Position numbers and translations under genes: made by a program
Part shown: piece by piece, positions 43,779 through 53,453 of the stretch
Layout of the letters: every line of letters starts with the position of its first letter
Position numbering within the stretch: the first letter of the stretch is position 1
Notes under the pieces: model-generated
What the model was told of the DNA's origin: nothing
Database searches by the model: none
What the model saw: the letters and a program-made list of their open reading frames with translations, nothing else
Assembly: GCA_010692635.1 (NCBI GenBank)
Contig: JAAHGL010000008.1
Span: 1-54,808, forward strand
Direction: 5' to 3'
Origin: Symploca sp. SIO2C1
GTDB lineage: Bacteria > Cyanobacteriota > Cyanobacteriia > Cyanobacteriales > Coleofasciculaceae
Length of the DNA: 54,808 nt

Positions 43779-44519
43779 ATGCACATCAAAATCCAGCAGT
43801 GGCTATCATTAATGTTGGTTTTTGCTGTTCTGGTTTTAGGAGGGTGTGGCACGTCACAGTCGGCGGCTGTAGACCCAGCAAACTCCTCAACCGCTGAAAC
43901 AGCATCTAGTCCTGTCGCTCAGAATCCTACTTCTCAAATAAGTGCTCTTCCCAGACTGGAAGGAAAAGCTACAGTGGTGCTGACAGTCAAAGACTCAAAG
44001 ATCACTATTGAAGTAGATGGATCTAATGCTCCAATTACAGCAGGTAATTTCGTTGATCTAGTAGAGCGGGGATTTTACGACGGATTAGTATTTCACCGCG
44101 TAGTACCAGATTTTGTAGTTCAGGGTGGTGACCCTCAAGGGAAAGACCCGAATTTTCCAGTAGAACGTTTGGGAACAGGTAGTTTTGTCGATCCAGAGAC
44201 TTCTCGAGTTCGTTATATACCTCTGGAAATTAAACCCAAAGGTGCGGACACTCCTACCTATAGCAAGATTGTAGATACCGTATCTACTCCTATTGAGTTA
44301 CAGCATACTCCTGGTGCTGTTGCTATGGCTCGCTCCCAACCGCCAGACTCTGCTTCTTCTCAGTTTTACATTGCTCTGTCAAAGCTGCCTTCTTTGGATG
44401 GTAGTTATGCCGTCTTTGGCTACGTCAAAGAAGGTATGGAGGTTGTCAACACAATTCAACCAGGCGATCAGATTGAATCAGCTAAGGTTACTCAAGGCAG
44501 TGAAAACTTGAAAAAATAG
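43779..44519 (+). CDS. Lipoprotein cyclophilin-type peptidyl-prolyl isomerase
   Basis: About 246 residues. The signal peptide (MHIKIQQWLSLMLVFAVLVL) ends in lipobox LGGC, so a lipoprotein exported to the periplasm or lumen is expected. After a Ser/Ala/Pro linker comes a cyclophilin domain: FYDGLVFHRVVPDFVVQGGD contains the catalytic Arg, and ARSQPPDSASSQFYIAL and GSYAVFGYVKEGMEVV complete the core. A loop (about 165-190, with VRYIPLEIKPKGADTPTYSK) is longer than in minimal cyclophilins. The earlier in-frame ATG at 43740 lies in an IS relic. It likely helps fold exported proteins. Confidence 0.87.
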   Translation: MHIKIQQWLSLMLVFAVLVLGGCGTSQSAAVDPANSSTAETASSPVAQNPTSQISALPRLEGKATVVLTVKDSKITIEVDGSNAPITAGNFVDLVERGFYDGLVFHRVVPDFVVQGGDPQGKDPNFPVERLGTGSFVDPETSRVRYIPLEIKPKGADTPTYSKIVDTVSTPIELQHTPGAVAMARSQPPDSASSQFYIALSKLPSLDGSYAVFGYVKEGMEVVNTIQPGDQIESAKVTQGSENLKK

Positions 44520-44530
44520 TTGTTAAGGTC

Positions 44531-44555
44531 ATCCCACGACTAAAGTGCGTGGGAT
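44531..44555. repeat. Hairpin after the cyclophilin gene, IS-end type
   Basis: TCCCACG...CGTGGGA around ACTAAAGTG, just 12 bp after the cyclophilin stop. It matches the relic at about 31699-31723 in opposite orientation. It could serve as a terminator, though the T-run after it is weak. Confidence 0.55.
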
Positions 44556-44610
44556 TTCCCATCTTTTGTTATTAATCATTTGTCCTTTATAAATTTCGAC
44601 CAAACTTACC

Positions 44611-45816
44611 TTGGTAGAGGTAGTTGTTACTGGCATCGGTTTGGTTTCAGCTTTGGGTAGACTCAAGTCTAGTTGGCAGCGTTTACTTGCAGGTAAATCT
44701 GGCATTGGAATGTATCAACCTTTCTCAGATTTATCCTCCCGACCCCTGGCATTGATTAATCAAACATCAATTTCTTCCTTGGATGAACTCACCCAGCTAG
44801 TTGTAGCAGATGCACTTCAGGATGCTGCGCTGGAAATACCACTACCAGATTGCGGTGTGGTGATTGGTTCAAGTCGTGGCTGTCAAGCCTCCTGGGAGGA
44901 GCTGGCGAGGGAGATGAGGAGTTGGGGAGGACAAGGGAGACAAGGAGACAAGGGAGATATTGATACTCACCAATTCCCAATTCCCAATTCCCAAACAACA
45001 AACTTAGAGCATTGGTTAGATCTGCTTCCCCACCAAGCTGCGATCGCAACAACTCGTAAAATTGGAGCAGTTGGTCCAGTACTAGCACCAATGGCAGCTT
45101 GTGCAACCGGAATTTGGGCTATTGCTCAAGGCTTTGAACTAATCCAAACTGGTTGTTGCCAGCGAGTAATTGCTGGTGCTGTGGAAACACCCATCAGTCG
45201 GCTAACCCTTGCAGGATTCGAGAAGATGGGTGTTCTAGCAACGACTGGTGCTTACCCTTTTGATCAGCATCGGGAAGGCTTAGTCTTAGGAGAGGGAGCG
45301 GCTGTCTTGATTTTGGAGTCAGCTGATTTAGCTGTCAGTCGAGGAGTTCCAATTTATGGAAAGCTGTTGGGTTTTGGCTTGACATCCGATGCTTATCATG
45401 CAAGTTCACCGAATCCAGATCGGCAGAGTGCGATCGCGGCTGTAAAGCAATGTTTAGAACGCTCTCATATTTCTCCCTCTGAAATCGATTATATCCACGC
45501 TCACGGTACTGGCACTCAACTAAACGATCGCAACGAAGCTGAGCTAATGCAAAAGCTATTTCCTCAAGGTATTCCAGTAAGTTCTACCAAGGGAGCCACC
45601 GGTCATACATTAGGAGCCTCTGGAGCTTTAGGAGCAGCTTTCTGCTTGATGGCATTGAAGCATCAACTATTGCCACCCTCTGTAGGATTGCAGCAATCAG
45701 ATTTTGATTTGGATTTAGTGATTATGCCACGTCGAGGGGAGGTGCGGCAGGTGTTAAATTTTAGTTTTGGGTTTGGGGGACAAAATGTGGTAATGGCTCT
45801 GCGTAACTGTCCTTAA
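44611..45816 (+). CDS. Beta-ketoacyl-ACP synthase (KAS II / FabF-like)
   Basis: 401 residues from a TTG start. Thiolase-fold condensing enzyme: active Cys in APMAACATGIWAIAQG, His in IHAHGTGTQLNDRNEAE and in STKGATGHTLGASGA, and the C-terminal NFSFGFGGQNVVMAL. It is more divergent than housekeeping FabF and may serve a specialised lipid. Between about residues 107 and 130 it holds a low-complexity insert (WGGQGRQGDKGD...HQFPIPNSQTT) coded by intergenic-type repeats, in frame and between conserved blocks, so the gene may still work. The stop is followed immediately by a MITE-1 end. Confidence 0.85.
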   Translation: MVEVVVTGIGLVSALGRLKSSWQRLLAGKSGIGMYQPFSDLSSRPLALINQTSISSLDELTQLVVADALQDAALEIPLPDCGVVIGSSRGCQASWEELAREMRSWGGQGRQGDKGDIDTHQFPIPNSQTTNLEHWLDLLPHQAAIATTRKIGAVGPVLAPMAACATGIWAIAQGFELIQTGCCQRVIAGAVETPISRLTLAGFEKMGVLATTGAYPFDQHREGLVLGEGAAVLILESADLAVSRGVPIYGKLLGFGLTSDAYHASSPNPDRQSAIAAVKQCLERSHISPSEIDYIHAHGTGTQLNDRNEAELMQKLFPQGIPVSSTKGATGHTLGASGALGAAFCLMALKHQLLPPSVGLQQSDFDLDLVIMPRRGEVRQVLNFSFGFGGQNVVMALRNCP

Positions 45817-45850
45817 AACCCGAATCAATGGACTTATGCAGCAAGCCCTA
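45814..45850 (-). mobile_element. Solo end of MITE family 1 between convergent genes
   Basis: On the minus strand it reads TAGGGCTTGCTGCATAAG, then ATTGATTCGGGTTTTAAG, matching the left end of the copy at 9990. Its first bases form the TAG stop of the YiaA-like gene (45848-45850), and its inner part touches the TAA of the KAS gene. Confidence 0.65.
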
Positions 45851-46129
45851 CTTAAGAGGGTGGTGTTCATTCAGAATTTTTTCAACTCTGGCTTCATCCA
45901 ATCTAGAAGTTAATCTTTTATTCTCATGTATATCTCTGGTAGTTTTTGAGACATTGATCGTAGAGCCAACAGTAAAAGCTAAACCCATGCCCATATAACC
46001 TTTTACCCAGCTGTCTACAGGGAGATGTAGAATGCCAATTGTTAGAGCAGCAACAGAAATAATAAAAGAAGCCCAGGCTTGAATAACCCAAGCAGCACTG
46101 TGGCTTTGGTTACCTAGTTGTTGTTGCAT
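45848..46129 (-). CDS. YiaA/YiaB-family inner-membrane protein
   Basis: 93 residues. Two membrane segments: about 13-35 (AAWVIQAWASFIISVAALTI) and about 46-65 (GYMGMGLAFTVGSTINVSKT), then a charged tail with TTRDIHENKRLTSRLDEARVEKIL. This is the YiaAB domain (DUF, two TM helices). Function unknown. Its TAG stop is made by the MITE-1 terminus. Confidence 0.8.
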   Translation of the reverse strand: MQQQLGNQSHSAAWVIQAWASFIISVAALTIGILHLPVDSWVKGYMGMGLAFTVGSTINVSKTTRDIHENKRLTSRLDEARVEKILNEHHPLK

Positions 46130-46389
46130 TATCCTTCTACCTCCACTGAAATTAGTGAATTAATTGATTATCGTTATTCATAATTTCATAATATTAATAG
46201 CAGTTTTGGAGAGAGAGTTTGGAATGACAGTTTTTCAAGTGGGTGGGAAACAGTTATGGTGTTCCGGTGATTAATGACTATTTATCGTGCTTTTTGTTTA
46301 CCTCATCATGTGACAATTTTCAAATTGGACTTTAAAAGCTGAAGGGATAACTCTCCCATTTCTTTCATTATTAATGCTGAGATTTCACC

Positions 46390-47103
46390 ATGCCTTTAAA
46401 TGCGATCGCACCTGATATCTGGACAGCAACCCAACCTCTACGCTTCCTCGGTTTGGAAGTGGGTAGCCGTATGACTATTGTCCGATTACCCAGCCAAGAC
46501 CTGGTGCTAATTTCACCCATAGAGTTAGATGAACGCGATCACGAAGCTATCCAGCAGTTAGGCTCTGTACGCTATATCATTGCCCCTAACCTCTTTCATC
46601 ATCTTTCCATCGGCTCTGTTCAAGCAGTTTACCCCGAAGCTAAGGTTTGGGGGGTTGCTGGACTGCCTGAGAAACGACCAGATCTGAAATTTGAACAATT
46701 ACTAACCCAACCTGGCAGCCTTGAAAATACCCTCGACTATCTCCCATTCAAAGGCTTTGAATTCATCTTGCCTCGAGGCATCAAACCTGCCAATGAAACC
46801 GTCTTTTTTCATCGACTCAGCCGCACGCTTATCCTCACTGACATTGCCTTCAATTTCGATCAGAACAATAGCCTCAGCACCCGTCTTGTAGCCCAAGTCT
46901 TCTTAGGTTCTTACAAAAACTTACGTCCCTCTCGATTAGAAAAATGGGGAAGCCGCGATAAGGTTGCGGTTGAGGCTTCAGTACGACAGATTTTAGGCTG
47001 GGATTTTGATCGCGTCATTCCAGGTCATGGTTCTATTATAGAAGTTGGTGGCAAAGCAGAATTTAAGGCTGGATATGAATGGTTTTTAAGCAAGGCTCTG
47101 TAG
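46390..47103 (+). CDS. DUF4336 protein (metallo-beta-lactamase-like fold)
   Basis: 237 residues. Starts MPLNAIAPDIWTATQPLRFL and reads VRLPSQDLVLISPIELDE, VRYIIAPNLFHHLSIG, TLILTDIAFNF and RVIPGHGSIIEVGG. The GHG at the end and the overall beta-lactamase order fit DUF4336, but the classical HxHxDH motif is reduced to LFHHLSIG, so metal hydrolase activity is unsure. It is found in cyanobacteria and plants; no role is established. A GCGATCGC site lies at its sixth codon. Confidence 0.75.
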   Translation: MPLNAIAPDIWTATQPLRFLGLEVGSRMTIVRLPSQDLVLISPIELDERDHEAIQQLGSVRYIIAPNLFHHLSIGSVQAVYPEAKVWGVAGLPEKRPDLKFEQLLTQPGSLENTLDYLPFKGFEFILPRGIKPANETVFFHRLSRTLILTDIAFNFDQNNSLSTRLVAQVFLGSYKNLRPSRLEKWGSRDKVAVEASVRQILGWDFDRVIPGHGSIIEVGGKAEFKAGYEWFLSKAL

Positions 47104-47174
47104 TACTTCACTATAGCGTTTTCTCACTGGGTGTAGTACAGATAACCATCGAAAGGCTCTAATCCTTATTCTGA

Positions 47175-47408
47175 TTAACTTCTGTTCAATTGATAAACTA
47201 ACTGCCTCTCAGTATCATCTAGTCGAGAATAAACTTGACCTGATGCTATCAAAAGCTTTAGGCATCTCTGTACCATTGAGACAGGGCGATTAAGAGTATG
47301 AGATAATTCCTTAATCGTTACTCCCTGGTTATGAGAGTTGAGTAGTTCTAGGATTCTTTCGGTTGTAGTTGGTCCCGGTGTCGGGCTGATAATTCGGATA
47401 ACTGACAA
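47175..47408 (-). CDS. Small winged-helix DNA-binding protein
   Basis: 77 residues: TTERILELLNSHNQGVTIKELSHTLNRPVSMVQRCLKLLIASGQV, then a wing RLDDTERQLVYQLN. The pattern is a wHTH of the MarR/ArsR or IclR-like type (helix-turn-helix about 30-55). No effector domain. It may be a stand-alone regulator or antitoxin-like; the Fic remnant follows on the other strand 190 bp away. The start at 47408 places the helices well. Confidence 0.65.
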   Translation of the reverse strand: MSVIRIISPTPGPTTTERILELLNSHNQGVTIKELSHTLNRPVSMVQRCLKLLIASGQVYSRLDDTERQLVYQLNRS

Positions 47409-47596
47409 GAGGTTAGCCCAAAAGACGGTCTATTTAATCCTTCGTTTACTCAGCCACCAGTTCCGGACAGGGAAACTTTGGTATAAAAAATTACCAATAT
47501 CAACCGTAAATAAAGGTCTTAGTAAAAGATAGGCTATTATCTTTTACTAACAGCGATCGCTAATAAAGTTTTTTTTCTTTTCCCAGGAGGAACAAT

Positions 47597-48439
47597 ATAG
47601 AACGTGGACTCCAAGGACATTATGTCCGTACTATGACCTCACCGGAAGCATTTCTGGCATTTGTTCCCCAGCTCCTACCACCTGCACCCCCTTTGCAGTT
47701 AAATGGGAATTTGTACGATCTGATTGAACGTGCTAATCGAGCCTTAGGTCGTTTGGATGGGATTACCACTCTGCTGCCAGAACCATCCCTGTTTCTCTAC
47801 TTCTATGTGCGCAAAGAGGCGGTACTATCTTCACAGATTGAGGGTACTCAGTCTTCATTCTCTGACCTATTGCTCTACGAAATTGAGGAAGTACCAGGAG
47901 TTCCTTTAGATGATGTGCAAGAAGTATCTCGCTATGTGGCAGCTCTCAATCATGGTTTGATGCGGATGCGAGAAGGGTTTCCCCTATCATTGCGCTTGAT
48001 TCGTGAGATTCATCAGGTGCTGCTCTCAGAGGGAAGGGGAAGCGAGCAAACACCGGGCGAATTTCGCCGCAGTCAAAACTGGATCGGGGGTACATGCCCT
48101 GGTAATGCACTGTTTGTCCCTCCGCCGCCGACGGAGGTACTACCCTGTTTGGGAAACTTAGAGAAGTTTTGGCATGAGCAACCAGAGCGCACCCCAGTTC
48201 TGATTAAGGCAGCACTTTCTCTTGTTCAGTTTGAGACAATTCACCCCTTTCTGGATGGCAATGGTCGCTTGGGGAGGCTCCTGATTACTTTGCTACTCTG
48301 TGCTGAGGATGCTTTATCGGAACCATTGCTTTACCTGAGTTTGTACCTCAAGACCCATCGCCAATTATATTATGACCTATTGCAGTTATTTGTTTATCGT
48401 GAATATTTGAATATTCTTAATGAGGGACTCGAACCATAG
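47597..48439 (+). pseudogene. Fic-family protein gene, probable start loss and C-terminal truncation
   Basis: The catalytic motif is intact: IHPFLDGNGRLGRLLI (HPFxxGNGR), and an N-terminal inhibitory-type SSQIEGTQSS (SxxxEG) is present. Fic proteins transfer AMP or similar to target hydroxyls. The frame upstream of the first ATG (47633) reads ERGLQGHYVRT, typical of the family N-terminus, and AGGAGG (47585-47590) sits 6 nt before ATA 47597, exactly where an ATG is expected. After LKTHRQLYYDLLQ the sequence leaves the family and stops about 15 codons on, so roughly 90 residues of the usual ~370 are missing. Confidence 0.75.
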
Positions 48440-48486
48440 TTTAAAATGTAGGTAACCGGTTGTGTATCCTAGAAACAACAACCATC

Positions 48487-49092
48487 ATGAAAATCATTAA
48501 CCCGGAACAATCTTATACTTTTAGTAAAATCTTTGAACTCAAAATTGAACCTAAAGATTTAACTAAGTATTTTGGATATTCCTTTGCCAGAAAAAAGCTT
48601 AATTTAGCTCAATATCAGGGAGAGTTAGATAGGATTACCCAATTAAAAGAACGTATTGAAGAAATTTTACCTTATGCTTCATTGTCTAGTGAAGCTGCAA
48701 GAAGAGAAATTTTGATTTCACCTTTAATTTTAGATTTAGTTCATTATACTAAATCTGAAATTTTTATTGAATATTCGATTAAAGTTACTGAACAATTACA
48801 AGGATCTTTAGATTATTTTTTAGAAAATGTCAATAATTTATTGGTTATTGAAGCCAAAAAAGAAAATTTAGATTATGGAATGACTCAACTTATAGCTGAA
48901 TTAATTGCTTTAGAGCAATGGCAAGAAAACAAGAAAAAAAACTATCTAATTGGTGCAGTAACAACTGGAAAGATTTGGGAATTTGCTCGATTAAATCGTG
49001 ACAAAAAACAGATTGAGCAAGGTTTAGAAAGTTATCGTGTTCCTGAAGATATTGAATCTTTAATGCGAATCTTGGTTCAAGCGTTAATTTAA
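48487..49092 (+). CDS. Predicted PD-(D/E)xK-fold protein of unknown function
   Basis: About 201 residues from ATG 48487; the frame is open to an upstream ATG at 48460. The middle contains SLDYFLENVNNLLVIEAKKENLDYGMTQL, where Asp and Glu-x-Lys can form a restriction-endonuclease-like metal site, followed by a helix with a Gln. Similar short cyanobacterial proteins are annotated hypothetical. The C-terminus is charged and helical. Base composition is clearly AT-richer than flanking genes, which may mark transfer. Confidence 0.55.
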   Translation: MKIINPEQSYTFSKIFELKIEPKDLTKYFGYSFARKKLNLAQYQGELDRITQLKERIEEILPYASLSSEAARREILISPLILDLVHYTKSEIFIEYSIKVTEQLQGSLDYFLENVNNLLVIEAKKENLDYGMTQLIAELIALEQWQENKKKNYLIGAVTTGKIWEFARLNRDKKQIEQGLESYRVPEDIESLMRILVQALI

Positions 49093-49228
49093 CTCGTAGG
49101 GGTGACACCTGCATCACCCCTTTCTTTACCTAAGGTTTGCCTCATCGAGTTCATTGATTCGGGTTTTGAAGTAATAAGCTTTCATGAACAATCAACCAGT
49201 TAAATAGGATTGTTGTATATACAAATTA

Positions 49229-49591
49229 CTACTCTAATCTTAAAATTGCTTCCCGATACTTCGCTATTAAATTAAATTTTTTTAGCCATTGTGAACCTAA
49301 CAAAATTTCTTGAATTTCATCACCAGCCAATACAGGAATTTCCAACTCCTCTCTAGCCAAAATTATCTTGCCTAAATAAATATCAAAAATGGTCTCTCCC
49401 TGAGCAGTGCGTAATTCCTCTTTTTCTAAATACGTCCACTCACAAACCTCTACATCTTGCTTATTCATTGCCAAAAATACTGTAAAACCTGTATCTAACA
49501 TCGCTTCTACAGGAATAGGAAAATCATCAGCAGTAATCAACTCAATTTCAAAAAATAATTCTCCTTGATCGCCAAATCTCTCCTCAATCAT
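49229..49591 (-). CDS. Retropepsin-like (clan AA) aspartic protease
   Basis: 120 residues with the Asp-Thr-Gly motif in EAMLDTGFTVFLAMN (about 29-43) and a beta-rich retropepsin layout ending ILLGSQWLKKFNLIAKY, where the LLG plus hydrophobic segment is the second fold signature. Such single-lobe proteins work as dimers. The start ATG overlaps the stop of the next gene upstream by 4 bp (49588-49591), so the two are coupled. No membrane segment. Substrate unknown. Confidence 0.75.
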   Translation of the reverse strand: MIEERFGDQGELFFEIELITADDFPIPVEAMLDTGFTVFLAMNKQDVEVCEWTYLEKEELRTAQGETIFDIYLGKIILAREELEIPVLAGDEIQEILLGSQWLKKFNLIAKYREAILRLE

Positions 49592-49905
49592 ATTCTACCA
49601 GTAGCCCCAGTTTCATTGAGACAAAACATACAATGAATTTTACCAGGGTGCTTTTGATGTGCTTTTTTTCGTGCAGTTTCCTTATCTGGATCAATTACAT
49701 AATCTCCACTATCTGGCTCTACTAAAATATACCATCCATAATGTTCATCTATTAATTCTGGACGAACTCGCTCAAAAATAGCCCTACAACGGTGATTAAA
49801 AGCTTCACTTTCCGCTTTACGTCTAATTTTTTCCTCAGGGGACCATTGAATTTCAGGGAAGACTCTACCCCTACGGACAATTCTTTGTGCAGTAGTTTCC
49901 CTCAT
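49588..49905 (-). CDS. Conserved hypothetical protein coupled to the retropepsin-like gene
   Basis: About 105 residues from the internal ATG 49905 (MRETTAQRIVRRGRVFPEIQWSPEE). It has a basic N-terminal half, a YGWYILVEPDSGDYVIDPD centre, and a C-terminal CMFCLN. The longer frame to 49989 begins with residues from a repeat (LCGTGKMPVHS), so it is not used. No domain recognised. Its 4-bp overlap with the protease gene suggests a common job, for example a substrate or inhibitor; that is inference. Confidence 0.6.
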   Translation of the reverse strand: MRETTAQRIVRRGRVFPEIQWSPEEKIRRKAESEAFNHRCRAIFERVRPELIDEHYGWYILVEPDSGDYVIDPDKETARKKAHQKHPGKIHCMFCLNETGATGRI

Positions 49906-50053
49906 ACTCTTTCTCTTATTGTTGATAACTGAATGCACTGGCATCTTGCCAGTGCCACATAGCCTAATTCTACATTTACTCCTTTCCAACCCTCTGTGAA
50001 CTCTGTGCCTCTGTGGTTAAAAAAACCAGATCCCGCACCCTACGAATTTCTAA

Positions 50054-53000
50054 TCAAACGATATAATCCTGCAACGCCTTCACCTCCAAAGGCTGAGACT
50101 GTAAGGAACTAATTGCTGCAGCCGTTGCCTTGGCACTGGCAATTGTCGTGATAATGGGAATTTTATAACCCAAGGCTGTACGGCGGATGAGACGCCCCTC
50201 GGCGTGGGCATCATATCCCGAAGGAGTGTTGATAATCAGCTGAATTTCCTGATTTTTGATCCAGTCTAGTACATGGGGACGCCCTTCATGGAGTTTTAGT
50301 ACTAATTCAACCTCCAACCCTTCCTGTTTGAGTACCTTGCGAGTACCTTCAGTAGCAACAACATAGAACCCTAACTCAATTAAGTCTTTCACCACCGGCA
50401 CCACACTCGGCTTATCACGATCATTGGTAGAAACAAATACAGTACCAGAAAGGGGCAAACGTTGACCTGCTGCTAATTCTGCCTTGGCAAAGGCTTTACC
50501 AAAGTCGATATCAATACCCATTACCTCCCCAGTAGAGCGCATTTCGGGTCCGAGAATTGTGTCTGTACCTGCAAATTTCTCAAAAGGCAACACCGCTTCT
50601 TTAACAGCAATGTGCTTGAGGGCAGGTTCCTCAGTTAAACCCAGAGATTCGAGAGTTTCACCGGACATAATCCGGGAAGCCAATCCTGCTAAAGGTACAC
50701 CTGTCGCCTTGGAAACATAGGGAACTGTGCGAGAAGCCCGAGGATTCGCTTCCAGGATGTAAACTGTCTCACCCTGCACCGCATACTGAATATTCATCAA
50801 CCCTACTACTTTCAGAGCTTTTGCTAGTTGGTAAGTCCAGTTGCGAATGGTTTCCACTGCCTCTGTTGCTAAAGAAGTGAAAGGTACCGAACATGCTGAG
50901 TCCCCGGAGTGAATTCCTGCTTGTTCAATATGCTCCATAATACCGCCAATCACTACCTCACCCGTATGATCCGCGATCGCATCGACATCCACTTCAACGG
51001 CATTCTCCAGGAATTTATCAATCAAAATGGGATGTTCTGGTTCTACCTGTACGGCAAAGGTCATGTATCGTTCTAATTCCATATCGGAATAGACAATTTC
51101 CATTGCCCTTCCTCCCAATACATAGGAAGGACGTACTACTACAGGATAGCTAATACGCCGTGAGATCTCCAGAGCTTCTCGATAACTCCGGGCAATACCA
51201 TTAGGGGGTTGCTTGATATCCAGCTCCCGCAAGATTTTTTCAAACCGCTCCCGATCCTCGGCTGTGTCAATGGAATCGGGAGAAGTACCCCAAATTTTGG
51301 AGATTGGTAGTTGATTATCCGTAGAAGAAGCTGTTCCTGCTGCTAGTTCTTCTAGGTACTTTTGTAAAGGTACTGCCAGTTTCAATGGTGTCTGACCACC
51401 AAATTGGATAATAATGCCTTCTGGGTTTTCTGCTTCAATGATATTAAGGACATCTTCCTTAGTCAAAGGTTCAAAGTAAAGGCGATCGCTGGTGTCATAA
51501 TCGGTGGAAACGGTTTCAGGGTTGGAGTTGACCATAATTGTCTCGAACCCTTCTTTACTCAGGGCATAGGAAGCATGGCAACAACAATAGTCAAACTCAA
51601 TTCCCTGACCAATTCTGTTAGGACCACCTCCTAAAATCATGACCTTACGCTGAGCAGAAGGCAATACTTCTGACTCTTCTTCATAAGTGGAGTAGTAATA
51701 AGGCGTCAAAGCTTCAAACTCGGCAGCACAGGTATCTACTAATTTATAGGCTGGTATCACACCCAGTCTCTTGCGATAAACCCGCACTTCATCTTCAGTA
51801 GTTTTGGTCCCAAAAGCAATTTGGCGATCGCTAAATCCCTGTCGTTTAATTTCCCACAGTTGCTGTTTGTTAATCATGGGTAAGGGAATACGCTTGAGGA
51901 ATTTTTCAGTTTCCACCAACTCTTCAAACTTATCTAAAAACCACGGATCAATAGCTGTTAGTTCATAGATTTCTTCCACCGTCATTCCCAAAACCAAAGC
52001 GTGGTGGACGGTAAATATTCGTTCTGGGTTCGGAGTACGCAAGCCAGAACGCACTTGCTCTAGGGAAGGTAGTTTCTCTTTTTTATCACAACCCCAGCCG
52101 AAACGACCGGTTTCCAAGGAGCGCAGAGCTTTTTGAAAAGATTCTTGGAAGGTACGCCCAATTGCCATTGCTTCCCCTACGGATTTCATCTGAGTAGTCA
52201 GCACTGGCTCACTACCGGGAAATTTCTCAAAAGCAAACCGAGGTATTTTAGTTACCACATAGTCGATAGTTGGTTCAAAAGAGGCTGGAGTTTTTTTTGT
52301 GATATCGTTGGGAATTTCATCTAAGGTGTAACCTACTGCTAACTTGGCAGCAAATTTAGCGATCGGAAAACCAGTTGCCTTTGATGCCAAAGCAGAACTA
52401 CGAGAGACACGAGGGTTCATCTCAATAACAATCACATCTCCACTTAAAGGATTGGTTGCAAACTGGATATTCGAGCCACCAGTTTCTACACCAATCTCCC
52501 GGATGATTTGAATCGAGTAATCCCGCAGTCGCTGGTATTCCTTATCAGTTAGGGTTTGGGCTGGAGCAACGGTAATTGAGTCACCGGTATGAATCCCCAT
52601 CGGATCAATATTTTCAATTGAGCAGATAATCACCACGTTATCTGCCAAGTCTCGCATAACCTCTAATTCATACTCTTTCCATCCCAATAGGGACTGTTCT
52701 ACTAAAATTTGAGATACAGGGGAAGCATCCAAGCCTCCCTGAGCCATTTTTTCATATTCTTCTTGGTTGTAGGCAATACCACCACCAGTACCACCTAGAG
52801 TAAAGGCTGGTCGAATAATTAAAGGGTAGCTACCGATTTGGCGTGCGATCGCTTTTGCTTCATCCAAGTTACTAGCAATTCCTGAAGGACAGACCCCCAC
52901 ACCAATCTTTTTCATCGCTTCTTTGAACAGCTGGCGGTCTTCTGCCTTCTCGATCGCTTCTAACTTTGCCCCAATCAATTCTACATTGTGTTTCTCCAGC

Positions 53001-53320
53001 ACCCCATTTTTAGCTAGGGCAACAGCCAGATTTAAGGCAGTCTGACCTCCCATTGTCGGCAACAAGGCGTCAGGCTGCTCTTTTTCAATCACCTTTTCGA
53101 CGATTTCCGGCGTCAGCGGCTCAATATAAGTACGATCAGCTGTTTCCGGATCAGTCATAATGCTGGCAGGATTGGAGTTTACCAGCACTACTTCGTAGCC
53201 TTCTTCCCGGAGGGCTTTACAAGCCTGTGTTCCGGAATAGTCAAACTCACAGGCTTGTCCAATCACAATCGGGCCAGAACCCAAGAGCAGAATTTTCTGG
53301 AGATCATCGCGGCGGGGCAT
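50054..53320 (-). CDS. carB: Carbamoyl-phosphate synthase large subunit
   Basis: 1088 residues, the standard size. Two homologous ATP-grasp halves: the N-terminal carboxyphosphate domain ([40 protein letters not shown]) and the second carbamate-kinase domain ([39 protein letters not shown]), with the oligomerisation domain between and a C-terminal MGS-like allosteric domain (about 940-1070, [20 protein letters not shown]). It makes carbamoyl phosphate for arginine and pyrimidines. It is intact; the next DNA upstream is the damaged P450 gene. Confidence 0.95.
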   Translation of the reverse strand: MPRRDDLQKILLLGSGPIVIGQACEFDYSGTQACKALREEGYEVVLVNSNPASIMTDPETADRTYIEPLTPEIVEKVIEKEQPDALLPTMGGQTALNLAVALAKNGVLEKHNVELIGAKLEAIEKAEDRQLFKEAMKKIGVGVCPSGIASNLDEAKAIARQIGSYPLIIRPAFTLGGTGGGIAYNQEEYEKMAQGGLDASPVSQILVEQSLLGWKEYELEVMRDLADNVVIICSIENIDPMGIHTGDSITVAPAQTLTDKEYQRLRDYSIQIIREIGVETGGSNIQFATNPLSGDVIVIEMNPRVSRSSALASKATGFPIAKFAAKLAVGYTLDEIPNDITKKTPASFEPTIDYVVTKIPRFAFEKFPGSEPVLTTQMKSVGEAMAIGRTFQESFQKALRSLETGRFGWGCDKKEKLPSLEQVRSGLRTPNPERIFTVHHALVLGMTVEEIYELTAIDPWFLDKFEELVETEKFLKRIPLPMINKQQLWEIKRQGFSDRQIAFGTKTTEDEVRVYRKRLGVIPAYKLVDTCAAEFEALTPYYYSTYEEESEVLPSAQRKVMILGGGPNRIGQGIEFDYCCCHASYALSKEGFETIMVNSNPETVSTDYDTSDRLYFEPLTKEDVLNIIEAENPEGIIIQFGGQTPLKLAVPLQKYLEELAAGTASSTDNQLPISKIWGTSPDSIDTAEDRERFEKILRELDIKQPPNGIARSYREALEISRRISYPVVVRPSYVLGGRAMEIVYSDMELERYMTFAVQVEPEHPILIDKFLENAVEVDVDAIADHTGEVVIGGIMEHIEQAGIHSGDSACSVPFTSLATEAVETIRNWTYQLAKALKVVGLMNIQYAVQGETVYILEANPRASRTVPYVSKATGVPLAGLASRIMSGETLESLGLTEEPALKHIAVKEAVLPFEKFAGTDTILGPEMRSTGEVMGIDIDFGKAFAKAELAAGQRLPLSGTVFVSTNDRDKPSVVPVVKDLIELGFYVVATEGTRKVLKQEGLEVELVLKLHEGRPHVLDWIKNQEIQLIINTPSGYDAHAEGRLIRRTALGYKIPIITTIASAKATAAAISSLQSQPLEVKALQDYIV

Positions 53321-53453
53321 ATTAGTTCGTCCGTCGTTGGGTGAGAGTTTTTCAGTTTAGCCAGACTATTTTGACATACTCCTCCCCTAAAATCTGTTGT
53401 CCGTAGTGATAAAGTCGATAAGATTAATAAAAGCAAAGTCACATCTCTTCAAA

